From assembly GCA_949358305.1 (NCBI GenBank), contig OX442314.1, forward strand, positions 5,583,087 to 5,647,086: a stretch of DNA of 64,000 nt. The letters are read 5' to 3'. This document shows positions 9,488-19,460 of this stretch, one piece after another. A program made the position numbers and the translations under genes. The stretch comes from Strigamia acuminata. Taxonomy: Eukaryota; Arthropoda; Chilopoda; Geophilomorpha; Linotaeniidae. The notes under the pieces were generated by a model. The model saw only the letters and a program-made list of their open reading frames with translations. It searched no databases and had not been told where the DNA came from. How positions within the stretch are numbered: the first letter of the stretch is position 1; each line of letters opens with the position of its first letter.

Positions 9488-10289
9488 TTATTCGTAACAA
9501 ACATAATAATATGTTTGTGAACTATTTCTGCGGAGAATAGTAAGTTCGAGGTTGAATTTGCCGCTAGTACTAGTGGCGCCATCTATTGCTAATTTGTCAC
9601 ATGGTGATATATTATTGAAGGATTTGTTAGTTTGTTTCACTAAATTCGATCTGGCTCCATCAATGTCATTATCTTGTGTTTCACCACAGACTGTGACAGA
9701 CGGATATTTGGTAAAAGGTTGTGGAACTATTCTCACAATTTTTGTTGCCGGTTCTTCCATGTAGTAGTTTACACGAATTTGCAAGCAATACAATGTGATT
9801 CCCGAGCAAATTATAACCAGAATTATCTTAAAATTAAGTGAAACTACATTTCTTTTAATTTGCTTTTGACTCTGAGTTATTTTCTTTCTGCATTTGTCAT
9901 AAACTCGGTGAATCTTATTAACCGGTTTTTTTCTTCGAATGTTTGCTAGATACCAAGTGATTTCAGGCAACAAAGTTAAAGACAGACCGAGAAATAGGCC
10001 CAGATTGCCTCCTAAATCTGATAGTAAAGCAATAACATCATATGTGTACCGTTCTTCATACACGTTGATTTTATCATTAGTTATTGCTAACGATACGGAT
10101 AAAGTGTTTTTATCATCTGCTCGGCCTGCATCCGTGGATGGTATAAACATTAAATATTCACATGGACGTCGACATTGACAATCAGCAATTGGGTCGGTAG
10201 TTTCAATTAAACGATTTGCAATACCATATAGTTCATGGGTGGTGTTTGAACATTTGCGAAGTGGTAAATCTATCTTTGTAAAGGGAAAT
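9488..10289 (-). CDS. DEG/ENaC exon E6: module 1 TM2, linker, and module 2 TM1 in one frame
   Basis: The exon opens after GCAAG at 10290-10291 with one nucleotide completing the codon from E5. It encodes the last ectodomain part of module 1 with DCQCRRPC (CxCxxPC motif). Next is TM2 at about 9955-10030 (ALLSDLGGNLGLFLGLSLTL) with GLS as the GxS filter. A basic linker of about 38 residues follows. A second transmembrane helix at about 9784-9832 (FKIILVIICSGITLYCLQIR) is then followed by the post-TM1 signature ending KYPSVTVC. No stop or splice signal is needed between TM2 and TM1. The frame runs to a stop at 9488-9490; a phase-0 donor (TAT|GTTTGT) just before it could splice to E7. This is the key exon for the two-module reading. 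Confidence 0.93.
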
Positions 10290-10358
10290 CTTGCAAAGAA
10301 GATTATTGATTAATATTTTGACTGTAGTTACTGTATAGAATATATTATGCATTCTTAC

Positions 10359-10465
10359 CTGCAAGTCAGATGTTTTTTAAATTTTTCCATTAAGCATGCA
10401 CGGTAGCATTCTCTGTATTCGTTTTTGCTGGAACATGAACTCGTGGATGAATTGAGAAATATGAA
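10359..10465 (-). CDS. DEG/ENaC module 1, exon E5 (cysteine-rich domain)
   Basis: This 107-nt exon lies between TTTTAG and TGCAG|GTAAGA. It encodes SSCSSKNEYRECYRACLMEK and then FKKHLTC, with the codon split to E6. The Cys pattern is the DEG/ENaC thumb/palm cluster. A plus-strand exon at 51007-51113 has identical length, phases and splice sites with 70-80% similarity. Confidence 0.9.
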
Positions 10466-10526
10466 CTAAAATGTAAAAATTTATCGATATTGTGTGATAA
10501 CTTTCAATTAAGACTAAAAAATTTAC

Positions 10527-10619
10527 TTTGTTAAAACTCAAATTTATTTTTAATATTTCACCAAGCTTTGGTATTGTTACATCAAAGTGCCTGCCGAAAT
10601 CGGAGAACGACATGAAAAG
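10527..10619 (-). CDS. DEG/ENaC module 1, exon E4 (ectodomain)
   Basis: This 93-nt exon is phase 0 at both ends, with acceptor ACTTAG and donor AACAAA|GTAAAT. It encodes MSFSDFGRHFDVTIPKLGEI and then LKINLSFNK. The plus-strand homologue (50856-50948) has the same length and the same sites (DFG, LGE, LKINL conserved). Confidence 0.85.
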
Positions 10620-10696
10620 CTAAGTAAAAATAAAAATAAAAATTTATAACAAAATTTTTATTTCGTGATTCATTAGTAATAATTTAGTATGCTTAC

Positions 10697-10782
10697 TAGG
10701 TATGGCGCAATAAGGCAAACATAATCATATTTATTTTCAATATTTATAGTCAATAATTTCCGAACCAACGATTTGCTAGTAG
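10697..10782 (-). CDS. DEG/ENaC module 1, exon E3 (ectodomain)
   Basis: This 86-nt exon begins with two nucleotides that complete a Ser codon begun in E2. It encodes TSKSLVRKLLTINIENKYDY followed by VCLIAPYL, and ends CTA|GTAAGC in phase 0. The plus-strand homologue at 50444-50529 (86 nt) keeps SSKS, RKLL, C and APYL. The homologue in module 2 is E9. Confidence 0.8.
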
Positions 10783-11169
10783 CTATAGCTAAATCCATAA
10801 ATGAAATTTGTGTTATCCACTAGGTTATGAATCATATACAGAGTATTGTATACTGTATATGATACTGTATGTCATGACTTATGACATGTTGGATGTAATC
10901 GCACGCCACTACAATACTTACTATTGTATATCTAAATCTATTGTTACATTAAATAAACCTCATTTTGCATGTATGTGCCGTTGCAATGAATATGTAGTAT
11001 CGTGGGTTTTTCCTCATGAGGGATTCTGAAACATTCCACAACATGGGTTATGGGCCCAACATGATTTAAGAGCGGACAACATTTGATAAATCAAAATTAG
11101 AAGTCGGTGCCGCAGTTTATCACGTTTATTTCTCACGAAAAGAGGTACAAACAGGAAGATTCGAATAAA

Positions 11170-11600
11170 ATGGCGGCCAAACTCGAACCCACCATTACTT
11201 ACGTGAGAAGTTAAATGGGCGTAATTACCCGACGTGGGAATATCGAGTGCGGATATTGCTCAAGTCAAGGGATGCGTGGTTCGTGATCGTTGATGATGTG
11301 CCAATTAAAACTCTAGGCGAAACCGATGATGCCTTCAAGGTAGGAGTTAAAGAATGGACGACCAAGGACGTTGAAGCGTTGAATATAATTTTGCAAACGA
11401 TCGACACTGCTCAACTACGGCACGTGTTGAACCACGACACGGCAAAGGCGGCTTGGAACGCACTCAAGACTGAGAATCAGGGTGAAGTTGCAGAATTGAA
11501 AGTCCAAAAGCGGGTCGGGCTTGCGCATATTCGAATGAAACCAGCGGAGACGGTGGCGACGTATCTGGATCGGATGATATTTTCCACGAGATTACATTGA
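11170..11600 (+). pseudogene. Copia gag fragment (degenerate)
   Basis: From an ATG at 11170 the frame shifts near 11205. It then reads KLNGRNYPTWEYRVRILLKS and continues to about 11600, closely resembling the start of the copia A Gag (KLDGTNYPTW...). This is the UBN2-type Gag N-terminal domain of copia elements. It stops mid-domain, and pol is missing. It is a broken, internally deleted relative of copia A lying just upstream of that element. Confidence 0.8.
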
Positions 11601-11867
11601 CACTCCCCCTGGCGGTGGAGAGCCTCAAACGGGATTTGTACATCAGATGAAAGGTGACACAAATTAAAACAACAGTAACGTTTGTATAACAAAATGGCAC
11701 TTGAACAAACAGGTTCAAGCACATTGTTGTATTTAAGTGGATTAAGTTAGAATAAAGAATTGTGACCGCTTGGCCACCCACGGTGAACTGCGTCACTCCA
11801 CACACCGCCCAGTGGCCCTAAGACCGTCCACCTTCGCAGGGTGGACTGGCCCACCTAGGGAAGGATG
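11601..11867. other. Sequence between the copia gag scrap and copia A
   Basis: No coding feature. It ends in a purine-rich GGGAAGGATG directly before the LTR of copia A, which may be a remnant polypurine tract of the deleted element. Confidence 0.4.
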
Positions 11868-12332
11868 TGTTAGGTTGACGTTTTCCTGTTTGTCCTCGCA
11901 TCCGCGTAGATCATCGGATTGCATATTGTGGATAAATGCAATCAGTGTGTTGCCATGTTGATGTCCCGTATTGCAGTCGGTTGATTCTGGTTTTTAATCC
12001 CAATGCTGGTTTTGTACCGCAACCGACTCCTATTACGTGACAACACACACAACCTGTCATCTGCTCAAATGAGCACTTATTGTTTATGTTGTTCTGTTTG
12101 TTTTATCCATTAGTTTTGTCTTTCTGTAAAGAACAAGTCAGTGTATTGAAACAATGATTTGTTCTATGATTTCATTGTGTTTGAGATCGAGGGCGATTAG
12201 CCTCGAACCAGGTTTTATGTTACACACATACTTTTGTAATAAAAGATGGCGGACGCGTGTCCGATTTATCCGCCCAGCCAAAATGATGTTTCCGAGTTAT
12301 TTCGACAGCGCACAGGCCATTGCAACTCTTCA
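11868..12332 (+). repeat. Copia A 5' LTR
   Basis: Starts TGTTAGGTTGACG. The right end is inferred from the primer site three bases later (in copia B the gap is two bases). Confidence 0.85.
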
Positions 12333-12335
12333 AAG

Positions 12336-12347
12336 TGGTAGCAGAGG
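12336..12347 (+). promoter_or_regulatory. Copia A primer binding site (initiator tRNA-Met type)
   Basis: TGGTAGCAGAGG is complementary to the 3' end of animal initiator tRNA-Met. The same motif occurs at the same place in copia B. Confidence 0.75.
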
Positions 12348-13579
12348 GTAAAAACGGTCTGGCAACGATGTTTTTGAAGAAGAAACGGCCATTTTGCGAC
12401 TACGAGAAGTCGCCGAGTGTGCGCCCGCCCAGCTCGTCGTAAAAACGAGTTTTTGGTGCGGATTTCATCGCGGAACTTATCGTGGATTCGTGTGCGGAGT
12501 TTACAACGAGGTTCGAGTGTTTTTGTGAACGTTTCCAGCACGGAAAATACGTGTTGTCAACGTCCCGACGTCGTGGGAAAAAGCGACGATCGGATTTATC
12601 GTGTTTCGAGATTTCTGCAAGTGCGTGCGAATCCCGGCGCTTTGTAGGAATTTTCTACGGTGTTGTGTGCCCAACTAGACACACTATTGGATTACCAAGG
12701 ACGGTAGGAACAATTGTCGATTTTATTTTTGGCGAAATAAGCCATTTTTTCAAACGAATCCACGCCCGATGAAATCCAAGATGGCGGCGGCCATCGTTCA
12801 TCGTGTCTGCGCTTGAACACGGACGTTTTCAAGCAGTTTTGGGATATCCAGCGCTGGAAATTAACAACGTTGGACACCATTAGAACCGTGGGAAGGATAT
12901 CCGACAATCGGCGGAATTTTCGAAGCGTTATTTACGTCGCTTCGACGAATTTCGAGCGACGAGCGAACGTTTAGCAAACGAGACGAGTTTGCCGACGATT
13001 TCAAGAGGAAACCCTGGTTTTGCACATAGGGTGCACCAGTTGAGAGGGATTCTCCTCACATTAGCACCCCGGCGTGCGTGTGAGTTAATTCGACGGCGAC
13101 GAGGTGGCATACCGTCATTTTTCCCTCGTTTTGTGCGACGTGCGCATACGAGAAGGCACGTCAGCCCATTTCCGTGCAGGATCAACGTTTTGCGGCGTGG
13201 GATCTCATCACGGAAGCCACCTTCACACCGACAGTGTACATTTATTTATTATCTCGTGAAACTCTGTTAGTTTTAAGGTTTTGTTGTGGTCCCCTGTTAG
13301 AATCGGTGCTACCCTACGTCCAGTCGGGCACGTAGCACTGTATTCTTGGCTAGGCTTATCCACGGCCACCCAACCATCCCGCGGGCCCCAGGAGGCGCGA
13401 ACGGAAGAGTTGGGGGATTGCTAGTCAAGGTTTTTCAATCTCACTTATTGAGATTCCCCGGGTTGTGTGCATTATTCGCCTTCAATTTTGGGGGAATTCT
13501 GCATCCGTGCGACGAATTTACGTGGTTTGTGTAACTTGTGCTTCGGTTCTTCACTAAATTTCGTCGCAAATTTCCCGAA
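12348..13579 (+). other. Copia A untranslated leader
   Basis: About 1.2 kb between the primer site and the Gag ATG, with no long frame. Unusually long for a copia leader. Confidence 0.6.
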
Positions 13580-16500
13580 ATGGCGTCCTACGACCGCCAT
13601 GATGATTACAAGGACGTGAAAAAGTTGGACGGAACCAACTATCCGACCTGGAGCGTACAGGTACAGCTCCTCCTCCAATCGTACGGTGTTTGGGGCCACG
13701 TGACCGGCAAGACAAAAGAGCCGCCGGCCGGATCACCGTTTCGAGAGACAAGGGATTTTGAGAAAGGCGAAGAAAGGGCCCGCTCCACCATTTGTTTGGC
13801 TTGCGGCGAGGCCCAACAGGTCGTGGCGGTTGCCCAGGCCACTGCTAAAGAAGTGTGGGAGGCACTGAAAGCTGCCTACCAGCCCACGACCCGGGCACGC
13901 AAAGCCCGTCTTCGCAGGGAATTTTTAGACATGCGGTTGCATGAAAACGAAGAGATGTTTGTTTTCACCGCACGTGTTGATCGGAAAGTAGTACAGCTTG
14001 CAGATGTCAAGATTCAAATTTCTGATGAGTTTCACGCCTTTCAATATCTTGACCTGCTGCCACCCCAATACGAACCGGTCAAGCAGACGGTTTATCACTG
14101 GGGTGACACAGAGTTCACGGCAGCAGCGGTCAAGGAACGCCTGGTAGGCGAATACAACCGCCTACATGTAACAACCGACGAGTTTGGCGTGCCTTCCAAG
14201 GCGCCATTGGAGAACACTGGTGCCTTCTTTAACCAAGGCGGAAGACAACGCGGACGTGGTGGAAATGCACCCGGCGGCCCACGCATCTGTTTTACTTGCG
14301 GTGGGACGGGCCACTTCGCCCGTGAATGCCCTACTCCACCGAAACAGCAATTCCAAGCAAAAGGAAACCAAACTGGACAATTTAGAGGCAATCCACGGGG
14401 CAAGGGACGTGGAAGAGGCCAGCAAAAGGCCACTGTCACACAGGCTGACATATTCAGTGACTCTCCAGTCTCTTATTACTCCGCGGCGATTTGGCTTCAA
14501 CAACAACCCCCTGTGCCGGCTTCCCACGTGTCTCACGCGAATTATGATTCGCAATGGTACGTCGACACAGGGGCGACGGACCATTTCTCCTTCAACAAAG
14601 ACTGGTTCTCCGACTTCAAGCCATTAACTGGCCACGTGCAACAGGGAGAAGGAAAGTCGAGAATCGAAGGAATAGGAAATGTGACGTTGACATCGATTTA
14701 TGGAACCCGCACCCGTGCAATTACATTGCATAATGTATTTTATGCACCCAACTTTAGGAAGAATTTGATTTCGTTGGGTCGCACGGATGAAGCTGGGGCA
14801 ACGACCATGATTAAAAATGGCAAAATGGTTATTTATAACGACAAAATTGATGACCCTTCCATCACTGCGGAACGCACGAGTGATCGGATGTATAAGGTCA
14901 ATTGTCGTATTTCCCCTGTGAACACTGCCGCATTACCTGCGCAACAGGCTGCGACAGTGTCTCCTAGTCCGCTTATAAAAGGCGATGAAGTTGTAAATTC
15001 GATACTAACATACCCTAGTTTTAAGGACGCATTAACCCAAAATTCGAGTGAGTCAGGGAAACCTGCACCAGCGATAAAGGGGCAAGCGAGTGTTGCGAAC
15101 AACGCGCCTGCGAATGTTACGACTAATGCGCAAGCGAATGTTTCGAATAAAATTAAGGCAAAGATTGCCAATGCCTCTAAGGAGGCAGGTTCAATTGTGC
15201 AGAACAATGCAGACATAGCAGAGAATGGAAAAAATTCTACTAATGGGGTTAAAACTTTTGACAAGAAAGATAAGGCTCAAACGATGGACATTTGGCACTC
15301 CCGCCTAGGGCATTTAAATGCAAAGGGAATTGCGGGATTAGAAAAGTCAACTGATGTTTTTGGGCTGAAACTCTCGAATAAGGAGTTGTCGACGTGTGAC
15401 TTTTGCGCCAGGGCGAAGAGTACACGTGCTAGTTTTCCCCCAATAATTGGAATTACGACAAAAAGCATTTTGGAAATAGTACACTTAGACGTGTGGGGCC
15501 CCGCTCCAGTTCAAACATTGGGTGGGGCATACTATTATCTCATTCTCATCGATGATTTTTCCCGTTTTATGTGGATAATTATCATGAAACGGAAAAGTGA
15601 CGTTTTAGGACATTTCAAGCGGTGGCTACTTGAAGTTGAGCGAACGACCTCTAAGAAGGTAAAGGCCATAAAAACCGATAATGGAGGGGAATTCATATCT
15701 AGACAATGGGACGCTTATGTGGCGACAATTGGGCTTAAGTGTATGAGGACTAATGCATACAGCCCAGAAATGAATTCGGTCGCCGAACGGGCGAACCGTA
15801 CCATTCTTAATGGTACTCGGGCACTTCTTTTTGAGAATAAATTTCCCGCCACTTTATGGGCAGAGCTTGCTGTTTCAGTTGTATATCTGAAAAACCGTTT
15901 TCCACATACGGGAATTGGGGGAAAAACACCTTATTCTGTGTTTTATGATAAGAAATTGTCCCTTCGCCATGTCAAGTGCATTGGCTCATTGACTTATGTC
16001 CATATCCCAGCTCAGACTCGGGGTGGGAAATTACAAGACAGGGCATGGGCTGGGGCATTAATTGGATATGCCGCTTCTACACGCGGCTACAGAATTTGGG
16101 ATCCAAATAAAAATCAGGTGTTTTTGTCTAAACACGTCAAAATTTTTGAAAACAATTTCTGGTTTGAATTGGGGACGGTTACGTCGCCTGAATTGGAGAA
16201 TGACTTTGATACTTCGAGTTCGGACTCGTTCAATGGGTCATTTTCTGACGACGACAGTGTTGTCGGTGACCCAATTCCGGCGGAAATCCCGGAACCCCCT
16301 CCTGCGATACAGGAGGTTCCACAACCTGCTCCGCAGCAGAAAGTGAAACCCGCATTGCCCACGACCCCAAAGCCTACTCTTAGACCTGAATTGAGGCCAG
16401 TCGCTAAACAGGCAGCTCAGCAACCCCCACTTATACCCGTTGAGGGGAACCCTATTCTTGGGGATAGGGAAACAGGGGATGAGCCTGTTGAAGAAATTGG

Positions 16501-18427
16501 TGGGGCGAAGGGGGATGATGGGAATTACTTCAACATCTATCCTGACAATGATGGGGAACCTGAAATTCCTCCTGGGATTCAAACACGGCGTGGATCACGA
16601 TCAAAGAAAAAGCAAGGGAACGTGATGTTACATCCGGAACTACTGCCGTTAAACATGGCGGAATGGGAACGACGCGCATCCGTCCGTAAAGACGGAGCGA
16701 CGGCGGGACAAATAGATGTTGTTTACATCACGCCCTTAAAGGATAAGATAAGAAGTCGAGTTGACATCGCACGGTGGTGCGATGAAGAAGGGTACGCATA
16801 TGATGCGACCTTATTTGACTTTAAGACATTAGAGGGGGACGGTGAACCGTTAGGGTTTGCAGGTTTCTGTGCCGTCGAGCCAGAAACCTACGAAGAAGCC
16901 ATGTACCACATCAAGCGTCCTGATTGGATAAAAGCCATGAGAGAGGAAATTGATGTGTTCGATGAAAGAACGGTTTACAAGGAAGTTGACAAAACAACTT
17001 TAGATGAGGGTACGACTCTCTTGGGATCGAAATGGATATACAAAATGAAGCGCGACCACACGGGTGTTATCCAACGCTATCGAGCCCGACTCGTCGCACA
17101 GGGCTTTAAGCAAAAGCCCGGAGTTGACTTTACGGAGGTGTTCTCCCCCGTCGTCAACTTCGTGCTAGTGATAGTGTTCTTCTGCACTTTGGTGATACTC
17201 AAGGGATGGCGGGATTTACACCTGGATATCAAGGCCGCGTACCTTTACGGGGACCTCGATACGGTACAGTACATGGAGATCCCCAAGGGATATCGTACCG
17301 CCCATAATAAGCATAAATGCTGGATGCTTTTAAAAGCACTTTACGGATTACACCAGTCCGGTCGTATGTGGTACCAGGTCCTCCACATACGACTACTTGA
17401 ATTGGGCTTTCAACCGTTGTTGGGTTTAAACTGTGTCTATGCCCTAGACAACGATGCAATAGTCATCTTTTACGTGGACGATATCGTGTTGTTTTCCAAG
17501 GATGACTATGTGGAACAATGCGTTTTGAAGTGGTTACGGGAATCGTTTGAAGTAGTGAGTCTGGGGCCCGTAACTTTACTTTTAGGAATTGAGTTTGATA
17601 GGTCCGGGGGCATGATTAAAATCCACCAACGGAAATATATTGAAAAGCTTTGTAAAGCGTACGGGATTGACTCGTGCCATCGAGTAAAGGTTCCAGTAAC
17701 CCCGGGAACCATGATTCAAGGTGTAAGAACCGGGGAAAAAGCCGACACCTCATTCCCGTACAGATCTCTGGTCGGAAGTCTGTTGTTCATCGCCAGCCGA
17801 ACCAGACCCGACATACTGTTTTCAGTAATAGTGCTTTCCCAGTATAACGAGACGCATTCGACGCGCCATGTCAATATGTTACTGCAGGTCCTGCGATATT
17901 TGGCCACCACGTCGAATTATTCGATTAACTTATCGAACTGTAAAAACGAGAATTTGACAGTTTACACCGACGCGTCGTTTGCCCTAGATCAAGACAGACG
18001 ACGAAGCTTTGGGGGACATATTGTCTATATGGGTGGCATTCCCATCTCGTGGAATTGCCACAAACAATCGATGACCTCCCTGTCGATCATGGAGAGCGAA
18101 TTTCTCGCCGTGGTCGATGGGGTGAAAGAAGTTATTTGGCTCGAGCGCCTTTACGACGCGAAGATAATGTTTTGTCTCGAGCGAAATACGCCCTGTGTTT
18201 TTGCGGATAGCCAGCCGGCTATCCAATACTGTAAGAATAGGATCGAGAACAGGGCAAATAAACATATAGACGTGAAGCTCCATTTCGTTAGAGATTGGTT
18301 TGAGAAAGGAACGTTTTTGATCGAGCATGTTTCCGGCGAATTAAATGTCGCGGATATTCTGACGAAATGGTTAGCTAAATCCAGATTGAACGCGCTATGC
18401 GAATACATCTTTGTAATTGACAAATAG
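13580..18427 (+). CDS. Copia A Gag-Pol polyprotein, intact
   Basis: A single frame of 1615 codons from the ATG at 13580. The frame is open further upstream, but the Gag-like start MASYDRHDDYKDVKKLDGTN is here. Domains in order: UBN2-type Gag, a CCHC knuckle (CFTCGGTGHFAREC, ~14290), an aspartic protease (VDTGATDHF, ~14563), a Gag-pre-integrase zinc domain (WHSRLGHL ... CDFCARAKS), an integrase with KTDNGGEF and a NSVAERANRT glutamate region, a copia reverse transcriptase with FYVDDIVLF (~17470), and an RNase H (TDASFALDQ, MESEFLAV) ending near ADILTKWL. Domain order INT before RT is diagnostic of Ty1/copia. No stop or frameshift is seen, so the element may be active. Confidence 0.95.
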   Translation: MASYDRHDDYKDVKKLDGTNYPTWSVQVQLLLQSYGVWGHVTGKTKEPPAGSPFRETRDFEKGEERARSTICLACGEAQQVVAVAQATAKEVWEALKAAYQPTTRARKARLRREFLDMRLHENEEMFVFTARVDRKVVQLADVKIQISDEFHAFQYLDLLPPQYEPVKQTVYHWGDTEFTAAAVKERLVGEYNRLHVTTDEFGVPSKAPLENTGAFFNQGGRQRGRGGNAPGGPRICFTCGGTGHFARECPTPPKQQFQAKGNQTGQFRGNPRGKGRGRGQQKATVTQADIFSDSPVSYYSAAIWLQQQPPVPASHVSHANYDSQWYVDTGATDHFSFNKDWFSDFKPLTGHVQQGEGKSRIEGIGNVTLTSIYGTRTRAITLHNVFYAPNFRKNLISLGRTDEAGATTMIKNGKMVIYNDKIDDPSITAERTSDRMYKVNCRISPVNTAALPAQQAATVSPSPLIKGDEVVNSILTYPSFKDALTQNSSESGKPAPAIKGQASVANNAPANVTTNAQANVSNKIKAKIANASKEAGSIVQNNADIAENGKNSTNGVKTFDKKDKAQTMDIWHSRLGHLNAKGIAGLEKSTDVFGLKLSNKELSTCDFCARAKSTRASFPPIIGITTKSILEIVHLDVWGPAPVQTLGGAYYYLILIDDFSRFMWIIIMKRKSDVLGHFKRWLLEVERTTSKKVKAIKTDNGGEFISRQWDAYVATIGLKCMRTNAYSPEMNSVAERANRTILNGTRALLFENKFPATLWAELAVSVVYLKNRFPHTGIGGKTPYSVFYDKKLSLRHVKCIGSLTYVHIPAQTRGGKLQDRAWAGALIGYAASTRGYRIWDPNKNQVFLSKHVKIFENNFWFELGTVTSPELENDFDTSSSDSFNGSFSDDDSVVGDPIPAEIPEPPPAIQEVPQPAPQQKVKPALPTTPKPTLRPELRPVAKQAAQQPPLIPVEGNPILGDRETGDEPVEEIGGAKGDDGNYFNIYPDNDGEPEIPPGIQTRRGSRSKKKQGNVMLHPELLPLNMAEWERRASVRKDGATAGQIDVVYITPLKDKIRSRVDIARWCDEEGYAYDATLFDFKTLEGDGEPLGFAGFCAVEPETYEEAMYHIKRPDWIKAMREEIDVFDERTVYKEVDKTTLDEGTTLLGSKWIYKMKRDHTGVIQRYRARLVAQGFKQKPGVDFTEVFSPVVNFVLVIVFFCTLVILKGWRDLHLDIKAAYLYGDLDTVQYMEIPKGYRTAHNKHKCWMLLKALYGLHQSGRMWYQVLHIRLLELGFQPLLGLNCVYALDNDAIVIFYVDDIVLFSKDDYVEQCVLKWLRESFEVVSLGPVTLLLGIEFDRSGGMIKIHQRKYIEKLCKAYGIDSCHRVKVPVTPGTMIQGVRTGEKADTSFPYRSLVGSLLFIASRTRPDILFSVIVLSQYNETHSTRHVNMLLQVLRYLATTSNYSINLSNCKNENLTVYTDASFALDQDRRRSFGGHIVYMGGIPISWNCHKQSMTSLSIMESEFLAVVDGVKEVIWLERLYDAKIMFCLERNTPCVFADSQPAIQYCKNRIENRANKHIDVKLHFVRDWFEKGTFLIEHVSGELNVADILTKWLAKSRLNALCEYIFVIDK

Positions 18428-18444
18428 CTAAACGAAGGGGGATT
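18428..18444 (+). promoter_or_regulatory. Copia A polypurine tract
   Basis: AAACGAAGGGGGATT immediately precedes the 3' LTR. Confidence 0.7.
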
Positions 18445-18900
18445 TGTTAGGTTGACGTTTTCCTGTTTGTCCTCGCATCCGCGTAGATCATCGGATTGCA
18501 TATTGTGGATAAATGCAATCAGTGTGTTGCCATGTTGATGTCCCGTATTGCAGTCGGTTGATTCTGGTTTTTAATCCCAATGCTGGTTTTGTACCGCAAC
18601 CGACTCCTATTACGTGACAACACACACAACCTGTCATCTGCTCAAATGAGCACTTATTGTTTATGTTGTTCTGTTTGTTTTATCCATTAGTTTTGTCTTT
18701 CTGTAAAGAACAAGTCAGTGTATTGAAACAATGATTTGTTCTATGATTTCATTGTGTTTGAGATCGAGGGCGATTAGCCTCGAACCAGGTTTTATGTTAC
18801 ACACATACTTTTGTAATAAAAGATGGCGGACGCGTGTCCGATTTATCCGCCCAGCCAAAATGATGTTTCCGAGTTATTTCGACAGCGCACAGGCCATTGC
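18445..18900 (+). repeat. Copia A 3' LTR (right end missing about 9 bp)
   Basis: 456 bp matching the first 456 bp of the 5' LTR, then unrelated sequence starting TGAGTGGTG. Confidence 0.85.
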
Positions 18901-18989
18901 TGAGTGGTGTGGTGAGAGAGACGGAGCCAAGGAAGCAGAGAGGACAAACTTAGAGTCAAGTTGAGAGATTCAAGTAAAGGCATGAAGGT

Positions 18990-19205
18990 GCTGACTCTGC
19001 TCTTCTCACCATTCACCACTGTGACGCTCAGTAACATGGCGATGTGCCTGTTGCAGCCTCCATGAGCAGACATATGGGTCGTACTGGGTAAGTACGACAG
19101 AATGTCTGTCAGTGATCGACCACATCACCCATGGGGTTCAGGCCCTGTGTGTGACCAGTCTGTTGTTGATGTAGCGTGCATAACAGCACTGCCACACATG
19201 GATAG
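18990..19205 (+). repeat. Diverged interspersed repeat, copy 2
   Basis: Partner of 5300-5520; shared words are given there. Both copies lie in introns of the same gene and in the same orientation. Confidence 0.55.
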
Positions 19206-19324
19206 ATGCTTAGTTGTTTTTTTTGTTTTTCATTTCAAACAATTCATACAAACTTAAACATGGATTATTCCAATATTAAGACCTGCACCACTATACATAG
19301 TAAATGTTTTATGTTTATAGTTAC

Positions 19325-19397
19325 AAAATTTAAATGTTGAGCATATTCCATATGAAGTGTCAGTTTCTGTCAGTGCAACCGTTTTGTTTGAAAATCC
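19325..19397 (-). CDS. DEG/ENaC module 1, exon E2 (GxC region)
   Basis: This 73-nt exon lies between ATTCAG and TTTT|GTAACT. It encodes GFSNKTVALTETDTSYGICS and then TFKF, with one nucleotide of a Ser codon left over. The YGIC corresponds to the family's GxC(Y)TF motif after TM1. The plus-strand homologue is 31077-31149, of exactly the same length. Confidence 0.85.
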
Positions 19398-19460
19398 CTG
19401 AATAAATCAAATTTAAGTTAAATTCAATCTTTTAATTTTTAAAAATGACTTATTTTTTAC

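Larger units (their letters stand above)
11868..18900 (+). mobile_element. Copia element A (full-length coding, 3' LTR slightly truncated)
   Basis: It has LTRs at 11868-12332 and 18445-18900, an initiator-tRNA-Met-type primer site, one long gag-pol frame and a purine tract before the 3' LTR. The shared 456 bp of the two LTRs look identical, so the insertion is recent. No target duplication is found. The 5' LTR seems to extend about 9 bp further (CTCTTCA) than the 3' one, which stops at CATTGC, so the right edge has been deleted or recombined. It lies in the intron between E2 and E3 of the minus-strand channel gene, in the opposite orientation. Confidence 0.92.
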
